Shown here: one piece after another, positions 8,681 to 14,804 of the stretch
Numbering within the stretch: the stretch's first letter is position 1
How the letters are laid out: every line of letters begins with the position of its first letter
DNA from: Acidobacteriota bacterium
Lineage (GTDB): Bacteria; Acidobacteriota; Terriglobia; Bryobacterales; Bryobacteraceae
Assembly (NCBI GenBank): GCA_947470805.1
Contig: CANIVU010000097.1
Coordinates: forward strand, 1-34,008
Length of the DNA stretch: 34,008 bases
Direction: 5' to 3'
Notes under the pieces: generated by a model
Told to the model about the DNA's origin: nothing
What the model saw: only the letters and a program-made list of their open reading frames with translations
The model's database searches: none
Program-made: the position numbers and the translations under genes

Positions 8681-9345
8681 TCCGGGCTCGCTACGATATC
8701 CACGTTCAGGCAATTCTTGCCCCGCAGTTCGATTTTTCCCGCTGGCTGCCGGATGTGCCACCCAGGCCGGTCAACACGCAGTGTAATGCCGTCTTCGGGC
8801 AGTCCATCGAATTGAAACCAGCCCCATAGGTTTGTCCGGGCTATGAACGTCTTGCCTCCACCGGTAGCCACGATTTTCGTGAGCTCCATGGGCGGCGCAT
8901 ACGCCCCCCCTGCCGCCGGTGTCTCGCTAAGCATCCCGGCCAAAGAGTGGCCCTGTACGCCCCGCTGCATCCAGTTGCGCAGGAAAACCAGATCGTTCGG
9001 CACATCGATCAACCGGCGATTTCTCATACAAATATTCGTCGTCCAGCCACCGGACGGAGTACGCCGAGCGAAAACCAGATAGGTGCCACCTGGCGCAAAG
9101 CCGTCACCGCAATCACCTCCGCCCATTCCGGTTTCCACACCCACCTCGCGCCCGCTCATTCCGGAAAGGCCCTCAATCACGTCGAAAGTCACTACCCGAT
9201 AGCGAAAAAGAAGGCGCAGCCAGTCCATCAGGGGTGTCGATTGAACGACCCCGACAAAAACCGTGCTGTCCTTGCCCGATGGCAATACCATCGATTGACA
9301 GCCTGAAATCTGGGCACAAGTGCACCCCCACCCCGCCATCCCCAC
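8677..9345 (-). CDS. TIMP/NTR-like domain protein with C-terminal regulatory-like beta-sandwich
   Basis: Protein of up to 222 aa. The region from about residue 8 resembles bacterial TIMP-like/netrin (NTR) modules: a CTC tripeptide, a TVFVGVVQS strand, a central VETGMGGGDCGDGF segment and a TNICMRNRRL segment, with cysteines that would pair in disulfides. Residues ~140-222 look like a carboxypeptidase-regulatory-type beta-sandwich. In animal TIMPs the mature N-terminal CTC/CSC chelates the zinc of metalloproteinases. A similar role here is only a hypothesis. The start is uncertain: GTG 9345 and ATG 9339 both leave a very short hydrophobic N-terminus. In-frame sequence upstream (LFLFVGMAGWGC) would complete a signal peptide but lacks a normal start codon. 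The start lies in the tail of a terminator. Confidence 0.65.
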   Translation of the reverse strand: MGMAGWGCTCAQISGCQSMVLPSGKDSTVFVGVVQSTPLMDWLRLLFRYRVVTFDVIEGLSGMSGREVGVETGMGGGDCGDGFAPGGTYLVFARRTPSGGWTTNICMRNRRLIDVPNDLVFLRNWMQRGVQGHSLAGMLSETPAAGGAYAPPMELTKIVATGGGKTFIARTNLWGWFQFDGLPEDGITLRVDRPGWHIRQPAGKIELRGKNCLNVDIVASPD

Positions 9346-9375
9346 AAACAGGAAAAGCCCCGGAAAAACCGGGGC
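9340..9375 (-). terminator. Rho-independent terminator after the 69-aa gene
   Basis: On the minus strand GCCCCGG and CCGGGGC (9357-9375) pair around a TTTTT loop. They are followed by TTTTCCTGTTTG, an imperfect U-tract. It lies 32 bases after the stop of the 69-aa gene and runs into the start region of the TIMP-like gene, so it may act as an attenuator for that gene. Confidence 0.6.
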
Positions 9376-9406
9376 CCTTCGGACTCGTTGGAGAAAGCCA
9401 GCGAAG

Positions 9407-9616
9407 TTACTTCGCCTTCTTCTGTTTCTGCTGACCGACGCGAACTTTGTTCATGGACGCTTTTTGTTCGTTCCAGGATTTCCAGTCGAAGCGGGTCGAT
9501 GCTTCCTTCAGATAACTGTTCAAATCCGTACCCTTCGGCACAACGGCCATCATCGTGGCGGTGTCTTTGCCGTCCGGGCTCGTGATCTGGAAACGCTTGA
9601 CATTCGGGATACCCAT
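9407..9616 (-). CDS. Small basic protein of unknown function (69 aa)
   Basis: I do not recognise this protein. It is soluble, with no signal or membrane segment. The sequence reads as a short beta-rich first half (NVKRFQITSPDGKDTATMMA) and a Lys/Gln-rich tail ending KVRVGQQKQKKAK. The tail could bind nucleic acid or acidic protein surfaces. It is real rather than a chance frame: a strong Shine-Dalgarno (TAGGAGAG at 9620-9627) sits in place before the ATG, it starts 7 bases after the TIGR01777-type gene, and a hairpin terminator follows. It is the last gene of the photolyase operon before the terminator, so a stress-related role is possible but not shown. Confidence 0.75.
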   Translation of the reverse strand: MGIPNVKRFQITSPDGKDTATMMAVVPKGTDLNSYLKEASTRFDWKSWNEQKASMNKVRVGQQKQKKAK

Positions 9617-9623
9617 AACTCTC

Positions 9624-10508
9624 CTAGCTTAGCACAGCCCGAAGGGCCCCACCCAGCTCCGGGTAACGAAACTGGAATCCGGCCTCCAACGCCGCCGCCG
9701 GCGCGCACCGTTGCGAGAAAAACAGAATCTGCGCCATCTCGCCTGCGCCCATCTCAATCACGAACCGCGGCGCGGCGAACCACGCCGGCCGGTGCACCGC
9801 CGCCGCCAGCTCCTGCGTGAACACCGCATTCGTCACCGGGTTCGGCGCTACCCCATTCCAAGCCCCGTGCGCCGTGTCGTGCGAAAGAGCATACCGCATC
9901 ATCCCCGTCAAATCGTCCAGATGAATCCAACTCATCCACTGGCTCCCGTCCCCCAACTTCGCCCCCAGTCCCAACCGGAACGGCAGCAACATCTTCGCCA
10001 GCGCCCCGCCGTCCTTCCCCAGCACCAGCCCAATCCGAATTTTCACCACGCGAATGCCAAGCGCCGCCGCCTTGTCCGCCTCCTCCTCCCACTCCCGGCA
10101 AACATCGGCCAAAAAACCAGTAGCCGGCGCCGCCCGCTCGTCCAGAATCTGATCCCCCCGCTCGCCATACAAACCCACCGCCGACGCGCTCACCAACACC
10201 CGCGGCTTCACCGCCAGCTTGCCCAAAGCCGCCACCAGGTTCCGCGTCCCCACCACTCGCGAATCCCGAATCCGCCGCTTCACGTCGTCGTTCCACCGCT
10301 GCGATACCGGCTCTCCCGCCAAGTGCACCACCGCGTCGAGCGGCGGCTCAATTCGCAAATCCGGCTCCCCCGCCACCGGGTCCCAACGCCGCTGTCCCGC
10401 CCCATTCGCCCCTCGCCCCAACTTCAAAATGGAGTGGCCCTCCGCCGTCAGTTCCCCCACCAGTCGCCGCCCGACGAATCCCGTCGCCCCCGAAATCGCA
10501 ATATGCAT
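9624..10508 (-). CDS. TIGR01777-family NAD(P)-binding epimerase/SDR protein
   Basis: Protein of 294 aa from the second of two adjacent ATG codons. AGAGGA lies 4 bases before this ATG but only 1 base before the first (10511), so the second is favoured. It is an atypical extended SDR: Rossmann motif SGATGFVGRRL at residues 6-16, the family segment SASAVGLYGERGDQ, RIGLVLGKDGGAL, and a DUF1731-like C-terminus (FFSQRCAPAAALEAGFQFRYPELGGALRAVL in outline). The E. coli relative is YfcH and the vertebrate one SDR39U1. Their substrates are not established, so I name only the fold. It follows the photolyase gene by 8 bases and shares its operon. Confidence 0.9.
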   Translation of the reverse strand: MHIAISGATGFVGRRLVGELTAEGHSILKLGRGANGAGQRRWDPVAGEPDLRIEPPLDAVVHLAGEPVSQRWNDDVKRRIRDSRVVGTRNLVAALGKLAVKPRVLVSASAVGLYGERGDQILDERAAPATGFLADVCREWEEEADKAAALGIRVVKIRIGLVLGKDGGALAKMLLPFRLGLGAKLGDGSQWMSWIHLDDLTGMMRYALSHDTAHGAWNGVAPNPVTNAVFTQELAAAVHRPAWFAAPRFVIEMGAGEMAQILFFSQRCAPAAALEAGFQFRYPELGGALRAVLS

Positions 10509-10516
10509 CATGTCCT

Positions 10517-11920
10517 CTAAGGAATCCGGAACGGATCAATGCCCGTCCGTTCCAAGTGCTCAATCTCGCGGATATACCCCGGCACATCCGTCTTCCGCTT
10601 CATCCCGTCGTACCCCATGTAGCGTATGGTCCCGAAAATCGCCCGCTCTCCCCACGGCCGGTCGTGCAGTCCGAAACACCACAGCACGCTCGTATACGTG
10701 TTCGGATCCCGCCCATCCAGCGCATACCGGTCGTGAATATGCAGCATCGTGTCCTGCGCCTGCTGCAACGACGGCGACCACTCCATGATCTTCTTTCCCC
10801 AATACATCCGGTAGTAACCGTGGATCTTCCCGCGCAGCAACATTTCCTTCTGACACGCGTTCCACAACGGATCATGCGTCCTCGCCCACTCAAACTGCTC
10901 CGGCGCATACAAGTGCTCGCGGTGGTCGTCGGCGTGCTTGGCCATCGTCACCTGCACCCACTCCGGCAGCGCCGCCAGCTTGCTGAACTGGTCGCAGAAT
11001 TTTGTAAAGTTGAACGCCAACTCCCGCCGCACAATCAGCTCTTCCAAAAACTCGGTGGCAACCAGTTTATGCTCCTCCGCATACCCCTCCGCCGCCAACG
11101 CCATCTCCAGCGAACTAATCTGCCCAAAATGCAGATACGGACTCAACCCCGACGTCGCATGATTCGTTGGCGAGTTCCTATCCCCGGCATACTTCCGCAA
11201 TTTCGCCGTCAGGAACGCATGCAGGTGCCGCTCCGCCGCCAACCGCCCGCCCGTAAAGCTCATCGACGGCTTCACCGAATGGTCAATCTCGCACTCGGCC
11301 ACCAACGCCGCCACGTTCGTCTCCGTCACCTCCGTATGCCACCGCGGCCGCGGCTCCCGCCAGCGATGATTCACCAGAATCGGTCCCACCGGCCGCAGAT
11401 GCTCCCGCAGCACTTTCTGAATCTTCGGACGGATCGTATACGCCGCCCACTCGCGCTTGGTGAAGTGGTTCATCGGCACCACGCAACTCGAGTCCACCGC
11501 GTGATACGCCACCCCGATCCGTCCCGGCACATACGCGTTATGCTGCGCCGCAATGAACGTCGGGTAGTCGTCGGTAACCACCATCGCCGCGTCCCCGGCC
11601 AGCTCATACAGCACCCGGTTGTCGTCCGTCCGCCGCTTCCGCAAATAGAAGCAGTACCCCACGCCCAATTCCGCCATCCGCCTCTGCTGCTCCGCCACCC
11701 CCTCCAGCACGAACGTGTGCATCCTGTCGTTCGCCTCCCGGTAGGTGCACGTCAGCCCCTCATACACCAGCAGCGGCAACCGCAGCTCATTGGCCTTTTC
11801 CGCCGCATACGCCAACGCGTGGTTACTGTCCGCGCGCCGGTTCATCTGGCACCAGTACAAGACATACTTCGCGCCCGGTCGCGGGGCGGCATCGTTAAGC
11901 GGTCGTATCCGAAGGTCCAC
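10517..11920 (-). CDS. Class II CPD photolyase (deoxyribodipyrimidine photo-lyase)
   Basis: Flavoenzyme that splits cyclobutane pyrimidine dimers using blue/near-UV light. About 467 aa from the GTG at 11920, the usual class II length. Family motifs run in order: VLYWCQMNRRADSNHAL near the N-terminus (antenna-binding domain), TNHATSGLSPYLHFGQIS and VRRELAFNF (FAD domain), then KIHGYYRMYWGKKIMEW and LWCFGLHDRPWGERAIFG, which are hallmarks of class II. The start is set by GAGGAGGT (11925-11932) four bases before an in-frame GTG. The ATG at 11944 has no SD. The reading frame continues upstream to 12460, but that part is antisense to the radical SAM gene and does not resemble photolyase. It heads an operon with the TIGR01777-type protein and the 69-aa protein. 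Confidence 0.95.
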   Translation of the reverse strand: MDLRIRPLNDAAPRPGAKYVLYWCQMNRRADSNHALAYAAEKANELRLPLLVYEGLTCTYREANDRMHTFVLEGVAEQQRRMAELGVGYCFYLRKRRTDDNRVLYELAGDAAMVVTDDYPTFIAAQHNAYVPGRIGVAYHAVDSSCVVPMNHFTKREWAAYTIRPKIQKVLREHLRPVGPILVNHRWREPRPRWHTEVTETNVAALVAECEIDHSVKPSMSFTGGRLAAERHLHAFLTAKLRKYAGDRNSPTNHATSGLSPYLHFGQISSLEMALAAEGYAEEHKLVATEFLEELIVRRELAFNFTKFCDQFSKLAALPEWVQVTMAKHADDHREHLYAPEQFEWARTHDPLWNACQKEMLLRGKIHGYYRMYWGKKIMEWSPSLQQAQDTMLHIHDRYALDGRDPNTYTSVLWCFGLHDRPWGERAIFGTIRYMGYDGMKRKTDVPGYIREIEHLERTGIDPFRIP

Positions 11921-11924
11921 AGGT

Positions 11925-11932
11925 ACCTCCTC
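11925..11932 (-). promoter_or_regulatory. Strong Shine-Dalgarno that fixes the photolyase start
   Basis: GAGGAGGT on the minus strand, 4 bases before GTG 11920. It lies inside the frame that would begin at ATG 11944, so it argues for the shorter protein. Confidence 0.7.
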
Positions 11933-11937
11933 AGTAG

Positions 11938-11971
11938 ATGACATCGCGTTACGGACGGCTACAATATTGTA
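11938..11971. promoter_or_regulatory. Overlapping divergent promoters with a 12-bp palindrome
   Basis: TACAATATTGTA (11960-11971) is a perfect palindrome. Because of the symmetry it offers a TACAAT -10 (5 of 6) on both strands. On the plus strand ATGACA (11938-11943, 5 of 6 to TTGACA) lies 16 bases upstream, giving a good promoter whose start would fall at about 11972, just before the radical SAM ATG at 11975. On the minus strand the same palindrome would give a leader of about 40 bases for the photolyase. It could also be an operator. The two genes would compete for the same site. Confidence 0.5.
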
Positions 11972-11974
11972 TAG

Positions 11975-13036
11975 ATGCGCCTTTGGAATCGTGCCAAACT
12001 TCTGGCCTCCTACCTCGGGCGCCGTACGCGGGTCAACGCGTTGCCTGTTGAATATATAGTGGAAACCACGGCAAAGTGCAACCTCTACTGCCCCATGTGC
12101 CCGCGCGAAACGCACAAGCAGCCCAAAGAGGACATGGCCGATTCCGTCTACACGCGCCTCGTCGAAGCCGCCGGCCGCTCCGCCGAACACATGATGCTGA
12201 TCGGTCTCGGCGAACCGCTCCTCGACCCCAAAATCTTCGACCGCATCGCCTTCTGCGACCAGCACAAAGTCTTCACTCTCCTCTCCACCAACGGCACGCT
12301 CCTCGATAAAGCCGCCACCGAACGCCTCCTCGATACCAACCTCGAACACATCACCCTCAGCTTCGACGGCTCCACCAAAGAGAGCTTCGAGTTCTACCGC
12401 AAAGGGGCCAAATTCGAAAAGGTGCGCGACAACTTCGTCCACTTCGCCCGCCGCAAACACGAGCGCAAATCAAAGATCCAGGTCGTCGTCCAAATGGTCC
12501 GCATGGAGCGCAACTGGGACGAAGTCGAAGAGTTCTCCCGCTTCTGGCGTGCCGTCCCCGGTGTCGACGAAGTGCGCGTCAAAGCCGACGAAACAGACCT
12601 CATGCGCCCCGATGCCGCCCACGCCCCGCAGGACTGGCAGCACCCCTGCCACTACCTCTGGCGCGGCGCCATGTACGTCAAGCACAACGGCGATATCTAC
12701 CCCTGCTGCCAAAGCTACAATCTCGGCGGCGCCCCCGTCGGCAACATCGGCCAGTCGCCGCTGCCGGAAATCTTCAACTCCCCCGCCATGGTCGAAATGC
12801 GCCAGGCCCACGTCTCCGGCCGCGCCGGCGATATCCCCGTCTGCGCCAACTGCCGCACCGCCATCCCCCATCCCATCCTGGTCGCCGGCAGCCTCCTCTT
12901 CCACGGCCGCACCGTGCGCAAGCTCCTCCCCTGGGTCGAACGCCTTGCCTACTTCGGCCGCTGGTCCGGTCTGCTCCGTCCCGTCGACGATCAACGCCGT
13001 CCCAACCCCGGTCTCGTAAACATCCAGCCCAAATGA
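11975..13036 (+). CDS. Radical SAM protein with SPASM-type C-terminus
   Basis: Protein of 353 aa. The CxxxCxxC cluster (C35, C39, C42 in AKCNLYCPMC) binds the [4Fe-4S] that cleaves S-adenosylmethionine. A barrel follows, with the glycine-rich GLGEPLLDP motif. The C-terminal half holds further cysteines (CHYLW, YPCCQ, VCANC) in the order expected of a SPASM/twitch region, which binds auxiliary Fe-S clusters in peptide-modifying and related enzymes. I see no precursor peptide gene next to it, and the partner gene across the divergent promoter is a photolyase, so the substrate is unknown. It lacks the features of spore photoproduct lyase. No SD precedes the ATG; a -10 ends 9 bases upstream. A strong hairpin overlaps the stop codon. 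Confidence 0.87.
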   Translation: MRLWNRAKLLASYLGRRTRVNALPVEYIVETTAKCNLYCPMCPRETHKQPKEDMADSVYTRLVEAAGRSAEHMMLIGLGEPLLDPKIFDRIAFCDQHKVFTLLSTNGTLLDKAATERLLDTNLEHITLSFDGSTKESFEFYRKGAKFEKVRDNFVHFARRKHERKSKIQVVVQMVRMERNWDEVEEFSRFWRAVPGVDEVRVKADETDLMRPDAAHAPQDWQHPCHYLWRGAMYVKHNGDIYPCCQSYNLGGAPVGNIGQSPLPEIFNSPAMVEMRQAHVSGRAGDIPVCANCRTAIPHPILVAGSLLFHGRTVRKLLPWVERLAYFGRWSGLLRPVDDQRRPNPGLVNIQPK

Positions 13037-13073
13037 AAACGGCGCGGCTGCCCGAAGGCTCCGCGCCGTTTTC
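13035..13073. terminator. Bidirectional terminator between convergent genes
   Basis: A 13-bp perfect stem (13035-13047 with 13061-13073) encloses a 13-base loop that itself has a GCC-CGAA-GGC mini-hairpin. The stem begins with GAAAAC and ends with GTTTTC, so each strand has a short T-run. It serves the radical SAM gene (its TGA overlaps the stem) and the TIGR03437 gene on the other strand. Confidence 0.8.
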
Positions 13074-13088
13074 ACACTGCTCCGCGGT

Positions 13089-14756
13089 CTATTGGTAGCC
13101 CAGCAGCTTCGCCGTTACCGACTGGTAGCTGAACACGCCCACGTCCACGCCCCGTGCCGTGAACCGCGACGGTTCGCCCGTCACGCCCACGCCCAGGAAC
13201 CCGGTCTGCGTGCCCTGCACAATGCTGCTCGCCGGCATGCCCAGCAGAATCGCCGAAGGTACCACCATCCGCGATGCACTGCCGCGCTCCAGGCAGAAGA
13301 ACGCCGCGCCAACGCGCGCGTTCTGGTCGAACGACGTCCCGTTGATGAACACGTAATCGTTCGCCCCGGCGCCCGTCCAGGTTACGGTCAGGTCGTTCGC
13401 GCGGTTCACCCCGGTCGTCGCCGCTTCGTTCGTCCAGCTGAAGTTGCCGGGAACCGTCAGGTTCGACGTAAACCCGCCCACATCCACTCCACCCGCACCG
13501 TTGTTCGTCGAATACGAACCAGCTGTCAGGTAGCTGCCCGAACTCCCGCCGGGCAACCCAGGAATCCCGCCCGGCAGTCCGCCCGGCAACCCGGGAAGCC
13601 CGCCGCCGCCAATGCCCGTCGAAGTCGCCAGCGTGGCGTTGTAGAGCCCGCCCTGCGCCTTCGCAATCTGCTTGGCTCCGTTCGGCCCGGTCACGTTAAT
13701 CACATTGCCGGCATCCAGAATCCGCGGCTGAATCGGGTCCGTCGGCGTACCGCTGGCTCCGTTCACCGTGAACAGTGTGCAAGCGCCCACCGTCACCGAC
13801 GTGCCGTTCGTGCCGCGCGACGCCACCAGCTGCGAACCATCGTAGGAAACAAACGAACCGGCGCCGACTTCGGTCGTCGTATCCAGCGTCACGCCCAGCG
13901 CGGTCGCCTTGATGCTCACCTTCGTCAGCGACACGCTGCCCACATTCAACTTGCCCGTCGCGTTCGCCGTGTTCAACTCGCTCGACGTGTAGCCGAACGG
14001 ATCCGAACACGTGCCGCCCGTCGGCGCCACCGCGATCGACGTATAGTTGCTCACGCTGTTGCCGTTCTTCACAACCAACGGAACATAACAGCCCTGCACG
14101 CCGCCCGGCACTTCAAACACAATCTGGTCGATCCCGGCGCAGCAGCCCGAACGGCCTTTATAAAGCACGTTCGCCCGACGCCCGGCCACCAGCACTTCAA
14201 TCGGCTGGTTCAAATCGCCCACCGGCGGCGCACCGCGGTCGGAACCCGCAATCGGTCCCAGCCCCGTGCCCCACAGAATCATCGCCTGCCCCGGCCGCGC
14301 CGAGTTCAAAATCGTGTTCACCGGCCGGTCCGTTTCCGAATTCACATTCTGCACCACCGCCGGTCCGCTGCCGCCCTGGTTGATCGTGAAGATGCCGAAC
14401 TGGCTCGCCACCACCGTCACCGCCAACGGCGCGCTCGTCTGCCCGTTGTAGGTCACCGTGATCGTGCCGTTCCCGGCCGGCGTGTTCGAAGGAACAATCG
14501 CGCCCACCTGCGTCGAAACGGCGTACACCATCACCAGGTCGCTGGACTGCCCGGCCACCGTGATCTTCGCCGACGTGCCGCCCAGGTCGGTCGGCAGCGG
14601 AAACGAGTTGGCCTGCGCAATCGACGCCGGTCCAATGTTCCGTCCAAAAATGGCAATCATGCCGCCCTGTGCCAATCCTGCGTTCGGCAGGCCCGGCACA
14701 ATGTAGCTGGCTGTATTCAACGCCCCCGTCACCGCGGGCTGTGCAATCGCAATCAT
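13089..14756 (-). CDS. TIGR03437-type secreted protein, start apparently frameshifted
   Basis: Protein of 555 aa from ATG 14756. Residues ~10-255 show the architecture typical of Solibacter-type TIGR03437 proteins: NTASYIVPGLPNAGLAQGGMIAIFGRNIG-like opening, an AVSTQVGAIVPSNTPAG segment, and GQAMILWGTGLGP, with disulfide candidates SGCC, GCYVP and GTCSD. A Gly-Leu-Pro-Gly-rich linker (DNA 13540-13612) leads to a second beta-rich domain (~400-555). Function is unknown; these are large extracellular beta-sandwich proteins. The hydrophobic signal core continues upstream in frame (ILFAAAFG) past ATG 14756 but has no start. An ATG at 14800 with an SD-like AGGG, 4 bases after the ntrX stop, is out of frame by one base at an AAAA run. 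One more A would give an ideal signal peptide (see findings). Confidence 0.8.
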   Translation of the reverse strand: MIAIAQPAVTGALNTASYIVPGLPNAGLAQGGMIAIFGRNIGPASIAQANSFPLPTDLGGTSAKITVAGQSSDLVMVYAVSTQVGAIVPSNTPAGNGTITVTYNGQTSAPLAVTVVASQFGIFTINQGGSGPAVVQNVNSETDRPVNTILNSARPGQAMILWGTGLGPIAGSDRGAPPVGDLNQPIEVLVAGRRANVLYKGRSGCCAGIDQIVFEVPGGVQGCYVPLVVKNGNSVSNYTSIAVAPTGGTCSDPFGYTSSELNTANATGKLNVGSVSLTKVSIKATALGVTLDTTTEVGAGSFVSYDGSQLVASRGTNGTSVTVGACTLFTVNGASGTPTDPIQPRILDAGNVINVTGPNGAKQIAKAQGGLYNATLATSTGIGGGGLPGLPGGLPGGIPGLPGGSSGSYLTAGSYSTNNGAGGVDVGGFTSNLTVPGNFSWTNEAATTGVNRANDLTVTWTGAGANDYVFINGTSFDQNARVGAAFFCLERGSASRMVVPSAILLGMPASSIVQGTQTGFLGVGVTGEPSRFTARGVDVGVFSYQSVTAKLLGYQ

Positions 14757-14804
14757 TCCGAATGCGGCTGCGAAGAGAATGCTCGAGTTATTGTTTTCAT
14801 TACC

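Noticed and set aside
11945-12460. N-terminal extension of the photolyase frame (172 extra residues)
   Set aside because: It is antisense to the radical SAM gene, has acidic/Val-Gly low-complexity composition typical of antisense frames here, and a strong SD supports GTG 11920.
11975-13036. Spore photoproduct lyase, given the photolyase neighbour
   Set aside because: The protein has a SPASM-like Cys-rich C-terminus and a CxxxCxxC near residue 35, unlike SPL; no sporulation context.
11975-13036. Anaerobic sulfatase maturase for the sulfatase at 32589
   Set aside because: Far away, and the cysteine layout of the C-terminus is shorter than I would expect for a maturase.
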